Shown: positions 46,001 through 57,779 of the stretch, one piece after another
How the letters are laid out: each line of letters starts with the position of its first letter
Position numbering within the stretch: position 1 is the stretch's first letter
NCBI GenBank assembly: GCA_034440635.1
Contig: JAOTON010001946.1
Span: 464,001 to 528,000, forward strand
DNA length: 64,000 bases
From: Lepas anatifera
Lineage: Eukaryota; Arthropoda; Thecostraca; Lepadidae
Direction: 5' to 3'
Translations under genes and position numbers: made by a program
Notes under the pieces: generated by a model
Told to the model about the DNA's origin: nothing
The model's database searches: none
What the model saw: the letters and a program-made list of their open reading frames with translations, nothing else

Positions 46001-46999
46001 CTTCTTTAAATACATGGAATTATGCTGCACTACCTAATATGAAAAATAAGAGGTACTCCACATCCAGAGATAGAAACTTAGATCCTAGTCCTAAAAGTTA
46101 TTTCAAAGTTTTATTTGGCTAGGCACTGAACATATACCTTCCTAGGAAAAACACTCCTAAAGCATGCAATATTTTGTAAGAAAAATACAGGATAAGAGAC
46201 AGTGGAAGAATGATATATCCACCAAACAGTTATAGCTTCCACCCAGCGGGAAAACTCATCTAGTGGTATGATCCCCAATAGCCAAAGCATGGCCAAAGTA
46301 GCTACAGCATCTAAAAACTATAATTATTATGATAATGAGGCTCCTGGTCATTTTAAGGTCAGTGCCAAAGAGTTTATCTAATCGTACGAGAGAAACTGTG
46401 ATGTCCTCCTTCCGGTTGTTTCACAAATATTCCTTCACCTATGTGCCTATACCTATGTATGCTCCAAAATTGTTTCCAATAAATTTGGATGGATATTTTC
46501 TATGAGCCGTCATGATGTAAGCAAGGGTAGGTGGTAGAAGCAAATGCACTATTACTTGAAACACAGACCCTCAAACCAGACACAGAACTGCGCTCTGTTT
46601 TATTGTTGCATTTTCGTTATTAAGTGCATCATAAATGCAATCATTTAACCCTGTGAATAAAAAAACCACATAACTGTATTTGCAAAATATGAAAACATGC
46701 TCACCAAATATATTTATATGCGTTCCTAATAATTCTTACGGCACACGGAGGATTTATGGCATTGTTTTCTGGTGCAGGTGGGATCAGTATAGGAGTAATA
46801 AAGAACCAGTGTTTTATATTGGGAGCGATGCCATTCTGGATTTGGATTTGTACTCGATTATTTGTGCAATAAGTAGTCGTGCAACCAGCTTCTCATTTTA
46901 AATTTTTGGTAACACTATTGAATGTTTTTGTTACTTCTACTAATGGTTTTTTAAGATTTAATATGTTCAACATATGTGGGCCCTATGCTTATAACTACT

Positions 47000-47450
47000 T
47001 ATTACTTAACATTGCTTATTTTGTTGCGTCCCCTGTTTTTGTTTGCTTGTTGTTTTGCTGCTTTGTTTTATTTTGCCTCTTCAAGTATGTTTTTGGCGTT
47101 ATTTTTCTGTCCAGTTCGTTCTTTAATGCTCTTCTTGTTTTGTTATGACATGTCAGTCTCTGTTTTGTGTTACTTTTTCTGTTCATTCCCGCTCCATGAT
47201 TACTGCTTCATGCCAGGAACTTATATCTTGTTCCTTCTATGTTAAACATTTGCTCTAATCTGATTCTGTTCGCTTACTTCCTCTTGTTTTATACTGTGTG
47301 CCTGTACAGTTCTATTCTGTTGCTCCTTATTGCTTTGCTTTGCCTTGTTCATGTCTTCTTTTGCTGGTCTCTTTATTTACTTCGATCCCCTGTCTGTATA
47401 TAAGAAATGAAATAAGAAAGTTGATGATGATGATGATGATGAATCTCAAT
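47000..47450 (+). mobile_element. Possible LINE 3' end with (TGA)n tail
   Basis: A pyrimidine-rich stretch ends with TATATAAGAAATGAAATAAG, AAAGT and then a (TGA)n run at 47420-47442. A T-rich 3' region followed by a short (TGA)n tail resembles some LINE 3' ends. No reverse transcriptase precedes it, so this is tentative. Confidence 0.35.
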
Positions 47451-47796
47451 AAAAATTATAGTAGGCCTTTACATCATGGCATGATATCAGCCGGCAGAAA
47501 CGCAAGGGAAGAGGCGCTGCTAATTGATATTCGACAGTAAGTAATATGTCGATGCATACAAATATTTGCAAATTTGTACACATTTTTTAAACACCTGGCA
47601 CCACAGACCAAAGGCCTTCATGATGCTGCGCCTTGTGTTGATTTCAAATACTTTTTTCAATGTGTGAACGAATTGTGTACTGAAAAATATTCACGTAATT
47701 CAGCTATTGTGAATAACTTCTACTTTGCTGTATCTTATGGACTGCTTAATTATGGAGTATGTTATAAGTTTTCTTGTAGATATGTACAGTGTACAT

Positions 47797-50473
47797 TAGG
47801 CCATGTCGTGATCACCACTTTTTCACAGGATCTTTGATTTCCGGGTGTTTTCTAATGTATTAATGGTTGCTGATCACGATTTTCTGGTCGAAAATTTCGA
47901 ATTCGAAAAATATTTGCCCGCGCAAGCCGTTTGAAATTCTTCCGGTTTGCCAAAATTTCGATGTTTTCATATCTCACGGACAATAAAATGCATCTAATGT
48001 ATGGAAAGGGCCACAGAACTTTTAAACAATTAAATGTGAACAATTTGAAACCTTTTTGACTCCTTGAAATACATATTTACCCGATAAAGTACCTTGGAAA
48101 GACAGGGATGTTTGAGCGTAAAAAGAGGATAATAGATGGCGCGCATGACGCAGCCGTCAACCAGTGTCCCGCTACGTCGCTTATGACAAGAAGCTATTAT
48201 CCAAAGGAGCTGGATATAATATTTGAGCCTATTATGGATTCGATGAATGAACATTTACCTTCACAAGATGAACTAGATTTCTCTCGCTTGCAGTTTTAAA
48301 TATTATTGGTAATGTTTGCTTTCAAAGCAGGTCCAATTAAGATCAGCCAGCCATATATAGATTAGGTATCTAAGCATGTCGTCACTGCGGATCAATTTCA
48401 AGTATTAAAATGTGTACAAGAGCCAGTCGATTATATTTAGATTAGTCTTGTTATAACTAGCAAGGAGAATACCGCATTTCGGGAAAAATGAAGCTACACC
48501 ACACCTAGCGCCGCCGTCAAGCCATGTATGCTGCCGCTTAACCAGCTCTCGACTGGGGCTGACGTTGTCGTTCACATTATGATGCTGCAGCTTGAAGAGA
48601 TGGAGGCCAGGGAAGTGGACGAATTTCACGTTTCAATAGCTTGAAAATTCGAACCGACCGCTGATGAAGTTACCGAGACTTACAGAAGAGCATCTGTGGC
48701 AGCAAGAAACAAGTATAAAGTTCGCTGTGAAATAAGGAAGCAGTGTAACCTGAAGGAAGTGATCAGAAGGCGCCTACAATACATGAAGATATTGTAAGTA
48801 TGGACAAAGCATGACAACATTGTTTGACATATAAAGCAGAGTTTTACCATCAAAGGCATCGGCAAACAGAACATTTCTGGAAGACCAGCGAGAAGCACAG
48901 AGGTTGTATCTTGGTGGCTTGGATGCAGTCGTGACGGACCATTGGAGACGGCAGCAGCTGCGGCAAGCCACTGCTGCTGCCGCCAATAAGGCCTGATCGG
49001 GAGGCCGGCTCGTCCGCATTCGAGCACAATAATATGACAATCACCCGGACAAGTCTACAAACCACTTCCGTGTAACATTAGAAAATATGTTTTCCTTCCG
49101 AGATTGACTTATGCCTGCCAGAACCTGTTCGCGTGCGGCGTCTGTCAGCAGCTGGTGTGATGCTACAAATAGGAAGCTCGCTGCTGCATATACCACCATC
49201 GATCGCTGTCAATGGTGCCGTTGCGTTCTGACGGACAGCTTCAGCTCCGTCAGAATGCAACATCCGGAGAACTCCTGGTAGCCACAACGACAGCAGCGGT
49301 GGCTTGCCGCACCTGCTGCCGTCTCCAATGGTCCGTCACGACTGCATCCAAGCCACCAAGATACAACCTCTGCGCTTCTCGCTGGTCTTCCAGAAATGTT
49401 CTGTTTGCCGATGCCTTTGATGGTAAAACTCTGCTTTATATGTCAAACAATGTTGTCATGCTTTGTCCATGCTTACAATATCTTCATGTTTTGTAGGCGC
49501 CTTCTGATCGCTTCCTTCAGGTTTAAATGCTTCCTTATTTCACAGCGAACTTTGCACTTGTTTCTTGCTGCCACAGATGCTCTTCTGTAAGTATCGGTAA
49601 CTTCATCAGCGGTCGGTTCGAATTTTCAAGCTATTGAAACGTGAAATTCGTCCTCTTCCCTGGCCTCTATTTCTTCAAGCCGCAGCATCATAATGTGAAC
49701 GACAACGTTAGCCCCAGTCGAGAGCTGGTTAAGCGGCAGCATACATGGCTTGACGGTGGCGCTAGGTGTGGTGCAGCTTCATTTTTCCCGAAATGCGGCA
49801 TTCTCCTTGCTAGTGATAGCAAAACTAATCTAAATATAATCGACTGGCTCTTGCATACATTTTAATACGTAAAATTGATCCGCAGTGACTACATGCTTAA
49901 ATTCCTAATCTATATATGGCTGGCTGATCTTAATTGGACCTGCTTTGAAAGCAACCATTACCAATAATATTTAAAACTGCAAGCGAGAAAAATCTAGACC
50001 ATCTTGTGAAGGTAAATGTTCATTCATCGAATTCAAAATAGTTTCAAATCCTATATCCAGCTCCTTTGGCTAATAGCTTCTTGACATAAGCGACGTAGCG
50101 GGACAGTGGTTGATGGCTGCGTCATGCGCGCCATCTATTATCATATTTTTAAGCTCAAACATCCCCGTCTTTCCAAGGTACTTTATCGGGCAAGTATATA
50201 TTTTAAGGAGTCGAAAAGGTTTCAAATTGTTCACATTCAATGGTTTAAAAGTTCTGTGGCCCTTTCCATACATTAGTTGCATTTTATTGTCCGTGAGATA
50301 TGAAAACATCGAAATTTTGGCAAACCGGAAGAATTTCAAACAGCTTGCGCGGCCAAATATTTTTCGAATTTGACATTTTCGACCAGAAAATCGTGATCAG
50401 CAACCATTACTACATTAGAAAACACCCGAAAATCAAAGATCCTGTGAAAAAGTGGTGATCACGACATGGCCTA
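47797..50473. mobile_element. Palindromic hAT-like element, copy 2
   Basis: A 2,677-bp relative of 16363-19016 with the same TAGGCCATGTCGTGATCACC ends and the same inverted-arm design. The arms run inward to about 48990 and from about 49290. The flanks are GTGTACAT (47789-47796) and ATGTACAT (50474-50481), an 8-bp duplication with one mismatch. All four arms of the two elements can be aligned. In this copy the second captured exon is open on both arms. Confidence 0.78.
48847..48996 (+). pseudogene. Captured ORF, second part, copy 2 left arm
   Basis: Open for 49 codons to a TGA. It reads NRTFLEDQREAQRLYLGGLD and then AVVTDHWRRQQLRQ. It differs from copy 1 by only two residues across the segment (Ile to Leu and Arg to His). 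The first part (48686-48796) also ends in RRRLQYMK before a degraded donor-like site. Unidentified. Confidence 0.35.
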
Positions 50474-50502
50474 ATGTACATGTAATGCGAATTGTCCATT
50501 AT

Positions 50503-50883
50503 CAGTGGCGGATCCAGGAGGGGCAAAAATGTATTTCCCTCTCCAAACGGAAAAGCTTGGAGCAAATCTATGTTTTGCTCCCCCTCGCCCCCAAGCTGTC
50601 GACATTCTTTTTGCCCCGACTCCTTTTTAGTTTAAAAACAAGGCTTTGGAGCTTCAAACAGGACTAGTCAACTTCAATGTAACACATTGGGCATTGGATA
50701 GCAAAATAAGCAATTTGTGGCCACATGTTTGACTCCGCGACGTTTTTTTCCTTATGAACTCTAGGGTCTTGGACTCTTGGGTCCCAAAACCTACCGCTTA
50801 GTTAAATTGTGGCATACTCTCACTGCGTGACGTTTTTATTGTCTTTGGCTTGCCCCCAAACTTACCGGCTAGATCCGCCGCTG
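50503..50883. mobile_element. hAT-type MITE (CAGTGGCGGATCC family)
   Basis: The left end is CAGTGGCGGATCCAGG and the right end AGATCCGCCGCTG. The flanks TCCATTAT and TTTATTAT share six of eight bases, suggesting an old 8-bp duplication. It sits 22 bases outside the palindromic hAT-like element's target duplication. Confidence 0.6.
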
Positions 50884-50889
50884 TTTATT

Positions 50890-51710
50890 ATGTCCAAGGA
50901 TTTCTGTTGCTTGATAAAATATCAGGTTGTAGGTCAGACGCAGAATGCCATTATGGCACTGTGACACGTATTTGTTGAAAATTTTATATTCTTTAAGCAC
51001 TTCATTAGGAGTTTGTTGCTCATTTTGGTTGGGAGTGCCAAAAGTACGATTGGAGGTGCTTAGTTCATCATTGGGGTGCCGGGGCACCCCTCAAAGAGAT
51101 ATAAATCCACACCTCTTATATTAAACCGTTTCATTTTTAAAAAAATATTTGATTTTTGTCAGGTTTCGTGATTTTTCCCGTTCTATGGTCCAAGTGGAGT
51201 CGTTCGATCCCATTTTTATTGAAATTAGAAAATACTTAGGCCCGCCTCATGAGGCCTGAAGATATCGAGTTTTCATTAAAAATGGCTATAATAGGGACCA
51301 CTACGGCTGACGCTGTACTGTAATTATAATTTCCGACATGTCTCCTTTTAAGCTCGCTATTGCAAAATGTTCATAAAGGCATAATAGAGGCCATCGTATG
51401 TCGTAAGCCAAGGTAACAAGGTCTCTGTAAGCTAGGATAAAAAGGGCAATTCTGGTTATGAGGCATCGACCAGCGTATGCCAGACCTCATTACTGGAAAT
51501 GCTTTAGGTGGTAAAATGCATAAAAAAACAGTTCTGGGCAAGACGTTATATTGTACTTGCATGTACTGATCGTGAAATATATTCTAGGAATATCACAGCT
51601 GTTTACATGCTGTGTGCATCCCGGCAGGTCACGCGCCTTTGTGGTGAAGAAGTGCGGGCACATGACGTTAGCGCTACTTCGGGAAGTGCACTCACTTAGA
51701 CATGCTTTAA
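50890..51710. other. No gene recognised
   Basis: Unique AT-rich sequence. Short open frames only, with no splice support. Confidence 0.4.
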
Positions 51711-51717
51711 CATCCGA

Positions 51718-52656
51718 ACTGGAGAGGGGTCTGGCACTAACGAACACCGGAGGGGGCCTGGTAGGCCCCCTAAGATCTCGGAAACTAAGAGGTGTAGGAA
51801 AAAGGCCATTTGGAGGGTGGGTGGAGGACATAGTGATCTATATCATGTCCAATTTTCATTGACCTAGGTCAGTATCTTCAAGGTCAAACGAGGTCATAAA
51901 GGTCAAATATTGACCATGCTGGGGAGCTATTAGGAAATGCCATGATTATGCGAAAAAGACGGGAATACGCTAAAGACTGACCAGGGTCATAGAGGGAATG
52001 TCCCAAAGAATCTTTGCTACAATTTTGAGGTCTAGGTCATTCAAGGTCATTGACCTTGAAGGTCACAATATGGTATACTACCTATAATGTACCTATAATG
52101 TATAATGCCCAGCATTATAGCCACTGTTTGGCGGGAAAGGAAGGTTGACCTTTACCAATGACCTTTGACCTTGACCTTTGCATTGAGGTACCTTAACTAT
52201 GACATCATAGCATAATATACGTCGGACTGAGTAACGTTATTTGACCGAAAACACTGAAGTTAATTACCTTAAAAGTGGGATTTAACCTGACCTCAGGTTA
52301 GGTCAAATCCAATATTTTACCTAGCAATGTCATATTATATATCATTTGATTTTGCTTGCTGTGAGGATTCCAATGGTTTACATTGTTTTTCTCTATCTTT
52401 ACCTGTTCAGATGAAACCACCGCATACCTTCATTTACATGTTATCCCTACGATGGCATGTCTTGACCTCTAGTGACCTTAAATGCGATGTGACAAAACAT
52501 TGTATACATATTTTTGATAGAGAAGTAGATGGGCTACCTCACGCCGTTTACCGTTTTTCGCTATCTAGCGTGGTTCTTGAGATCTTAGGGGGTTGGTACC
52601 CGCCCTCCCCCCCACCGTCAAAGCGAAGGTGGCTCAGACCCCAGTCAATGCGCGTA
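51718..52656. mobile_element. AGGTCA-rich TTAA element
   Basis: The right end (CAGTCAATGCGCGTA) abuts TTAA at 52657-52660. The left end is decayed but shows the doubled start seen at 56764 (ACTGGAGAGGGGTCTGGCAC, then CACCGGAGGGGGCC). Its interior aligns with 56764-57671, including AAGATCTCGGAAACTAAGAG and runs of AAGGTCATTCAAGGTCATTG type. Confidence 0.65.
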
Positions 52657-53336
52657 TTAAGCTTCTACTTTATTGCATGCGCATGAAATATCAACTAGGT
52701 GTGCCTATATCATCTTTATCGTGCGTGTTGTATTGCCGATGAGTGTGCGCCAACCAAAAACAAGTACTGAAAAGCTGCATCATTTACCATGATGCCGAAA
52801 ATACTAAGGACTAGAAATCAGTGCCTGTCATTTTACCCGCCAAGCATATTCAAATACCAAACACACTTAATACTTAATAAACTCATGATCATGTTTTTTT
52901 CCAGTGCTAACGACACCGCACACTGCACAAACACCTCACCCATATGTCCACTCACGTGCACAGAATGTCTCCTACACCTGTCCCCATCCCTCAGTATAAC
53001 AGCAGGCACAACCACCACCATTCTCAACACAAGGCATGTATATTTATAAACCAGCACGCGAGCCCTCCCCAGCGAAGCTTGAATTCCGCACCAGTGGTGC
53101 TCGGCATGACCCCTGTAACCTCTGCCCGCAGGCAGGCGGCCACTGATTGGTGGAGGCGCTTTCACTTGTATGGCGAGAAACTCAGAGGAAATTCCTCTAT
53201 GAAAATGTTGGAGCTTTAAACCATAAACCAGGACATGTATTAACATCATTTTTTCGAACAATCCTAGCCACAGTTTGCCCTCTATTGGCTTGGTTATTTG
53301 CTCCATCATCCGAGGCTGCTCTTCAATACAGCTGAG

Positions 53337-53384
53337 ATGGTGGCAGAATCAGCGCAGGCTAACCGGCGGTCGAGTTCGCTAAAG
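53337..53384 (+). CDS. Putative 16-codon first exon
   Basis: An ATG opens MVAESAQANRRSSSLK, immediately followed by a GTATAG donor. Two ATTGG boxes lie upstream (53144 and 53284), as in copy 1. The reading frame is preserved between the copies although the start codon survives only here. A real exon is possible, but 16 codons is little evidence. No downstream partner was found before the repeats begin. Confidence 0.22.
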
Positions 53385-54249
53385 GTATAGTTTCTACACT
53401 CCTATAGGAGTGTCGCGAGTCCCAGTCCTGTACATAAGTTCAAACTTTCATTTGGCTGCGCAATGAGCATATACTTAGAAAGCATACTCCCAAGGCATGC
53501 AAAAATTGTTGAAACAATTCGAGAATGAGTGACATTGGAGAAATTATATTCCCACACTCATTTAGCGGTCCCACCCACTGGAAACACCCATTTAGCGTAC
53601 GGGTGCCAAGACCTTGGTAGCTGCAGCGTACAAAAACTAGCATTATTGTGACAATGAAGTTACTGACAGTTTTACGGTCAGCGCCAGAGAATAAGATAGC
53701 CTAAGCTAACCTAACCTAACCTACCTAAAAAATTTGTCAGAGACAAACTGTGATGTGCACGCTTCCGGAAGTTTCACAAATATTATTTATCTACGTGTGC
53801 CCCGCTGCAAATTTTACCAATACATTTGAGTTTATATTTTCTATGATATTTTCCATATCACGATCTAAACCAAGGTAAGTGGCAGAAATAAACTCATTAA
53901 ATTTGAAACACAGGCGCACCAGACCACTCGATACCACAGACAGAACATCGTTTTATTGTACTTGTGTCTGAGGCGCTGTATCCAAATAATTGTATCGGCA
54001 AATAAACCAAAGCATACTCATGTGGATCCAAAATACATGAACATGGATTCCTAACGAATTTTAGAGTACGTATATGCCGAAAATATAATAACCAATATTT
54101 TTTGTGTTTTATTTTCATGTGCTGCACTCTTGCTTAATTATCATTACGGTTTTTTATTTGACTTACGTTTGATGGGGAAATACTTCGACAGAGCAACAGG
54201 GCAAAATGTTTCTGCAACATCAGATCAACAGAGTATATGGCTTGTGTGA

Positions 54250-56585
54250 AAATGATCTCTCGCCCCACCGGGGACCATGGATACCCCCTAAGATTTTTTT
54301 TTCAGAATAACAGAAAAACGACGTGGCGCAGTACCGTGGTTGATGCATCTACTACTCATCCCATTATTTTCCCACCAACCCCTGATTCTTTTCACACCGG
54401 GTCACACTAGGTCAGGTCACCAGTCGAGGTCAATCAAGGTCACCCCACTTCAAGTTTTGAGCCCTTCCTTAGCTACATTTCTAAGCCGATGGATTTGAAA
54501 CTTTTTACACTTGATGACCCCTCTAGGGTCTATACAATGTTTAGGCCGTATTTTCCGAATTGGTGACCAGGGGTCAGGTCCCGAGGTGACCTCCCATAGA
54601 AAAAGCACGAGAGGAAAAGCTGTCTTATGATTTAAAAGTCACAAAAATGGTTGCAAATGCTCAGATGTCTCAGAAAAGCATTCTTGACCACCCTTAACAG
54701 ATTCCAGGGTCAATATTTGTCATTTAACCTATCTGAGGTCATTACAGGTCACCAGGGTTCCAAAACAGTATTTTGAAGAAAATTTTTACCTAATTAAGCT
54801 AGAGCTCTGCATTAAACTTCATCGTGTTTGTCTTGTCACTGACTTCCGGTTGATATTCGGCAAGTTCACTCTCTGACCTTCGTGATCGCAGGTCATATTA
54901 GGTCACGAGGTGCCCCCTGGAGGTCAAACCACTGGCGGGAGGTCCTTATGTTCCACATAGCGGAGAAAGCCATGACATTTTCCTATCAATAATTTACCAG
55001 ATCTCAATAGCTCTAATGGCATGAGAGCTATGCCCCGATTTCTGCAGTGCACAGCATAGGCGGATCCAGGGGGGCAAGGGGGGCACGTGCCCCCCCGATC
55101 GACCCTCGGCGCCCCCTGAAAGGTCGATGGCGCCCCCTGAAATGTCGCTTCCCACCCCCCCCAGGATGCGAAAGTCGGCGCCCACCGATAGGATTTGGCG
55201 CCCACCTGATAGCTTTGCCGGTCATAAGTGGCGCCCCCTGGTCCGGATGGCGCCCCCCGGTCCGGATGGCGCCCCCCGGGAAGGTGCCCCCCCCGATCAG
55301 CAATCCTGGATCCGCCTATGGTGCACAGTTAAATATAAATAGTCTAATGCGATCCAACTTAGCCTCTGGAGGTCAAACATCTGAGCTGAATGCTTTACAC
55401 ATGTGAAGTAAAGTCATCTGAACTCACACGAGCTTTCTAATACAATTTGCAGATTTATGCTAACCCACATATTTTCGGAGTTAGAGGGGGAGCCATTGAT
55501 GCCTTCCCCTCCGTGGGGCGAAGATCGCACCGGACCTGGCGCTGGTTAACACGCACCCCACTGGGGGGGCGAAGTTAACTCCCCTCCTGGTTTTCCCTCG
55601 ATAAGGCAGAAACGAAGAGACGGAGAACAACGAAACTAACAGTACCTTATTCCTGATGAATTTTGCGCATCTGACCAATTTTTTTAGGTCAGGTCTTGCC
55701 AGGTCAAGGAGTTATTTAAGGGTAAGTGACCCGACCTCAAAACCTAAAATCACGAGTTTGAAGCGGTGCCTATGGAACATCTACCACCCGATCAATTTCA
55801 AACTTTCACGATATTATAAGGGCCTAAAAATCTGTTATCTCGGAATTTTGATATTGTTGACCTATGGTGGGGCCAATTGTTTTGTCACCCCATTATAAGT
55901 CTACGATGAAAAATAGAGATGGCTCGTTTGCAGTAAATGCGGGATAGATAAATCTGAAAATCCTCAAACCATGAATTCTTACCACAATCTTGACCATAAA
56001 GTTGAGTTTTTGGCCATCGGACCCCTCAAAGGTCATGCAGCCATATGAGCATATAGTGATTGTTTTGCTAATGAGTGCTCCCTGAATAGAGGTAAAGCTT
56101 TCATTTTGCTTGCATTGTTCTTATATTGTCACGGGGAGACCATTTATATGCAACATGACCATACAAGTTCACCCTGTGGCCCTGACCAATCTCAGTGTCA
56201 GGTCTTTATTACCATTTGACCCAGCAAGATCGTATCATACATCATTCGAATCGCCACGATGAGAGAAATGCAGTGATGTTATGTTTGTGTTACATTTTTG
56301 TTAATATGTTTATACATATTTTCTCTAGCACCGCTGAGTAAAAATCTAGAGGGGAAACGTACACTGCCCTGTTGTAAGCCTGTGGAACCTTACTTGACCT
56401 ATTCTGACCTCAATATTGACCTGACATAAAATTTTTGGTAAAATTTATGTTTTACTTGTCAAGAGCTTTCGAACGCCGTTCGTGATTTTCCTTTAGCTTA
56501 CGTAGGAAATGAGATACGGAGGGGGGGCAAAATTCGGCCCCCCCACGCGGGGCCCGTCATACCGTGGACCCCAGCGAGCGCGTGT
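54250..56585. mobile_element. Composite of AGGTCA-rich TTAA elements
   Basis: Begins CTCGCCCCACCGGGG and ends CCAGCGAGCGCGTGT next to TTAA (56586-56589). An internal TTAA followed by CACGCACCCCACTGG (about 55545) marks a nested end. It contains the hAT-type MITE at 55055-55320 and many TGACCT/AGGTCA hexamers. The 54330-55000 part resembles 59393-60550 and 60700-61100. Confidence 0.55.
55055..55320. mobile_element. hAT-type MITE (CATAGGCGGATCC family), copy 2
   Basis: A 266-bp element with the same inverted ends as 14470-14707, flanked by a perfect 8-bp repeat GTGCACAG (55047-55054 and 55321-55328) that fits nTnnnnAn. It is longer than copy 1 mainly by an extra GGTCCGGATGGCGCCCCCC unit. Confidence 0.88.
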
Positions 56586-56763
56586 TTAAGTAGATTCTGG
56601 ATGATGTAGTCTAAGTGACCTCTGAATTACCTTTCCAAAAGGCTTCAAAGGAAGTTTGCTGGGTAATTCATGCTATTTTTCGGCACATGTGTAGGATATT
56701 TCACATATCAGGTTCAGGTAAAGTATGGAAGTAAAACAGAACCGGTGTTTTTATTGGGATTAA

Positions 56764-57671
56764 CACCCGCACTGGAGGGGAGTCTGGCACTAACGCGCAC
56801 TGGAGGGGGCCTGGTAGGCCCCCTAAGATCTCGGAAACTAAGAGGCATAGAAAAACGAAATTTGAGAGGTGGGTGGGTGTTATAGTGATCTACATCATGA
56901 CCAATTTTTATTGACCTAGGTTAATATCTTCAAGGTCAAACGAGGTCATAAAGGTCAAAACTTGGCCATGCGGGGGGACCGACTGCTAAATGCCGTGATT
57001 GTGCAGGAAAATGGCGGGAATAAGTTAAACGCGGACCAAGGTCATATAGAGAAGGTCTCAAAGAGCCTTCCCTGCAATTTTTGGGTCAAGGTCATTCAAG
57101 GTCATTGACCTGTAAGGTCATAATATAGTATACTACATATAATGTACACTTTGACTAACACTATAGCCACTTTTTGGCGGGAAATGAGGATTGACCTTTG
57201 CAAATGACCTTTGACCTTGCCCTTTGACCTTGATCTTGGTATTGGGGTACCTTATCGATGATGTCATAGCATAATGTACGTCAGACCGGGTAACGTCATT
57301 TGACCGGAAGCACTGTGGTCAGTGACCTTGAAAGTGCAGATATGTCCTTGACCTGTGACCTTGACCTTCATGTGAGGTGTCCTTGACATACAATCCCGGT
57401 TATATGATGTTATGACTTCACCACTCGGTCTCCAATCGGTCTGCAAGCTAACTGGTCCGGCCGCCCGATTACGGCGATCTCAAAATGCAGGTCTGACTTT
57501 GAAAGCCTGTAAGTCAACAAATTTTCGACCGATTTTCAAAAAATCTTCACCAATCGACGCACTATTAAATTCTGTTTAATGTGACAAAGTATCGTGTTTC
57601 GGCTACGAGCGGTACTCCGGCCACCTTGGAAAAACAGGTGGGGGCCTCCGAGGCCCCCTCCAGTGCGCGTG
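56764..57671. mobile_element. AGGTCA-rich TTAA element with an identifiable empty site
   Basis: The ends CACCCGCACTGGAGGGG and the complement of CACGCGCACTGGAGGGGG are flanked by TTAA (56760-56763; 57672-57675). Removing it with one TTAA joins ATTGGGA to TGACATCCTGGAT, matching copy 1 of the duplication (ATTGGGAGCGATGCCATTCTGGAT at 46818-46841, read in two parts). The left end is doubled: a second CGCGCACTGGAGGGGGCC follows 32 bases in. At least nine AGGTCA or TGACCT hexamers lie in 57040-57235. Confidence 0.82.
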
Positions 57672-57779
57672 TTAATGACATCCTGGATTTTGATTTGTAC
57701 TTGATGAGTGCTAAAATGAGTGGTCATGCAAACAGTATCTCGGTTTTGCATTTTTGGTAACACCATTGCATCTTAATAA

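Larger units (their letters stand above)
44816..46930. repeat. Diverged segmental duplication, copy 1
   Basis: Collinear similarity, at a rough by-eye identity well below that of recent repeats, to 52696-54100, 56640-56760 and 57676-57775. Anchors include TGCGTTGTATTGCC, CAACATCACAC, GATTGGTGAAGGCGC, TTGGCTTGGTTAT, GAAACTGTGATGT and TTTTTGGTAACAC. Copy 2 is split by AGGTCA-rich insertions; copy 1 is intact in this span. Confidence 0.7.
52696..57775. repeat. Diverged segmental duplication, copy 2 (interrupted)
   Basis: Aligns with 44816-46930. The similarity breaks at about 54120-56600 and at 56764-57671, both occupied by AGGTCA-rich elements. At the second break, copy 1 provides the matching uninterrupted sequence near 46811-46845. 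Confidence 0.65.

Noticed and set aside
48680..49065. Minus-strand open frames of 71-115 codons in the hAT-like arms
   Set aside because: They are antisense shadows of the captured split frame and recur in mirror image in every arm.
53700..53726. CCTAA repeats as an interstitial telomere
   Set aside because: Only about three imperfect units (CTAACCTAACCTAACCTACC); too short to call.
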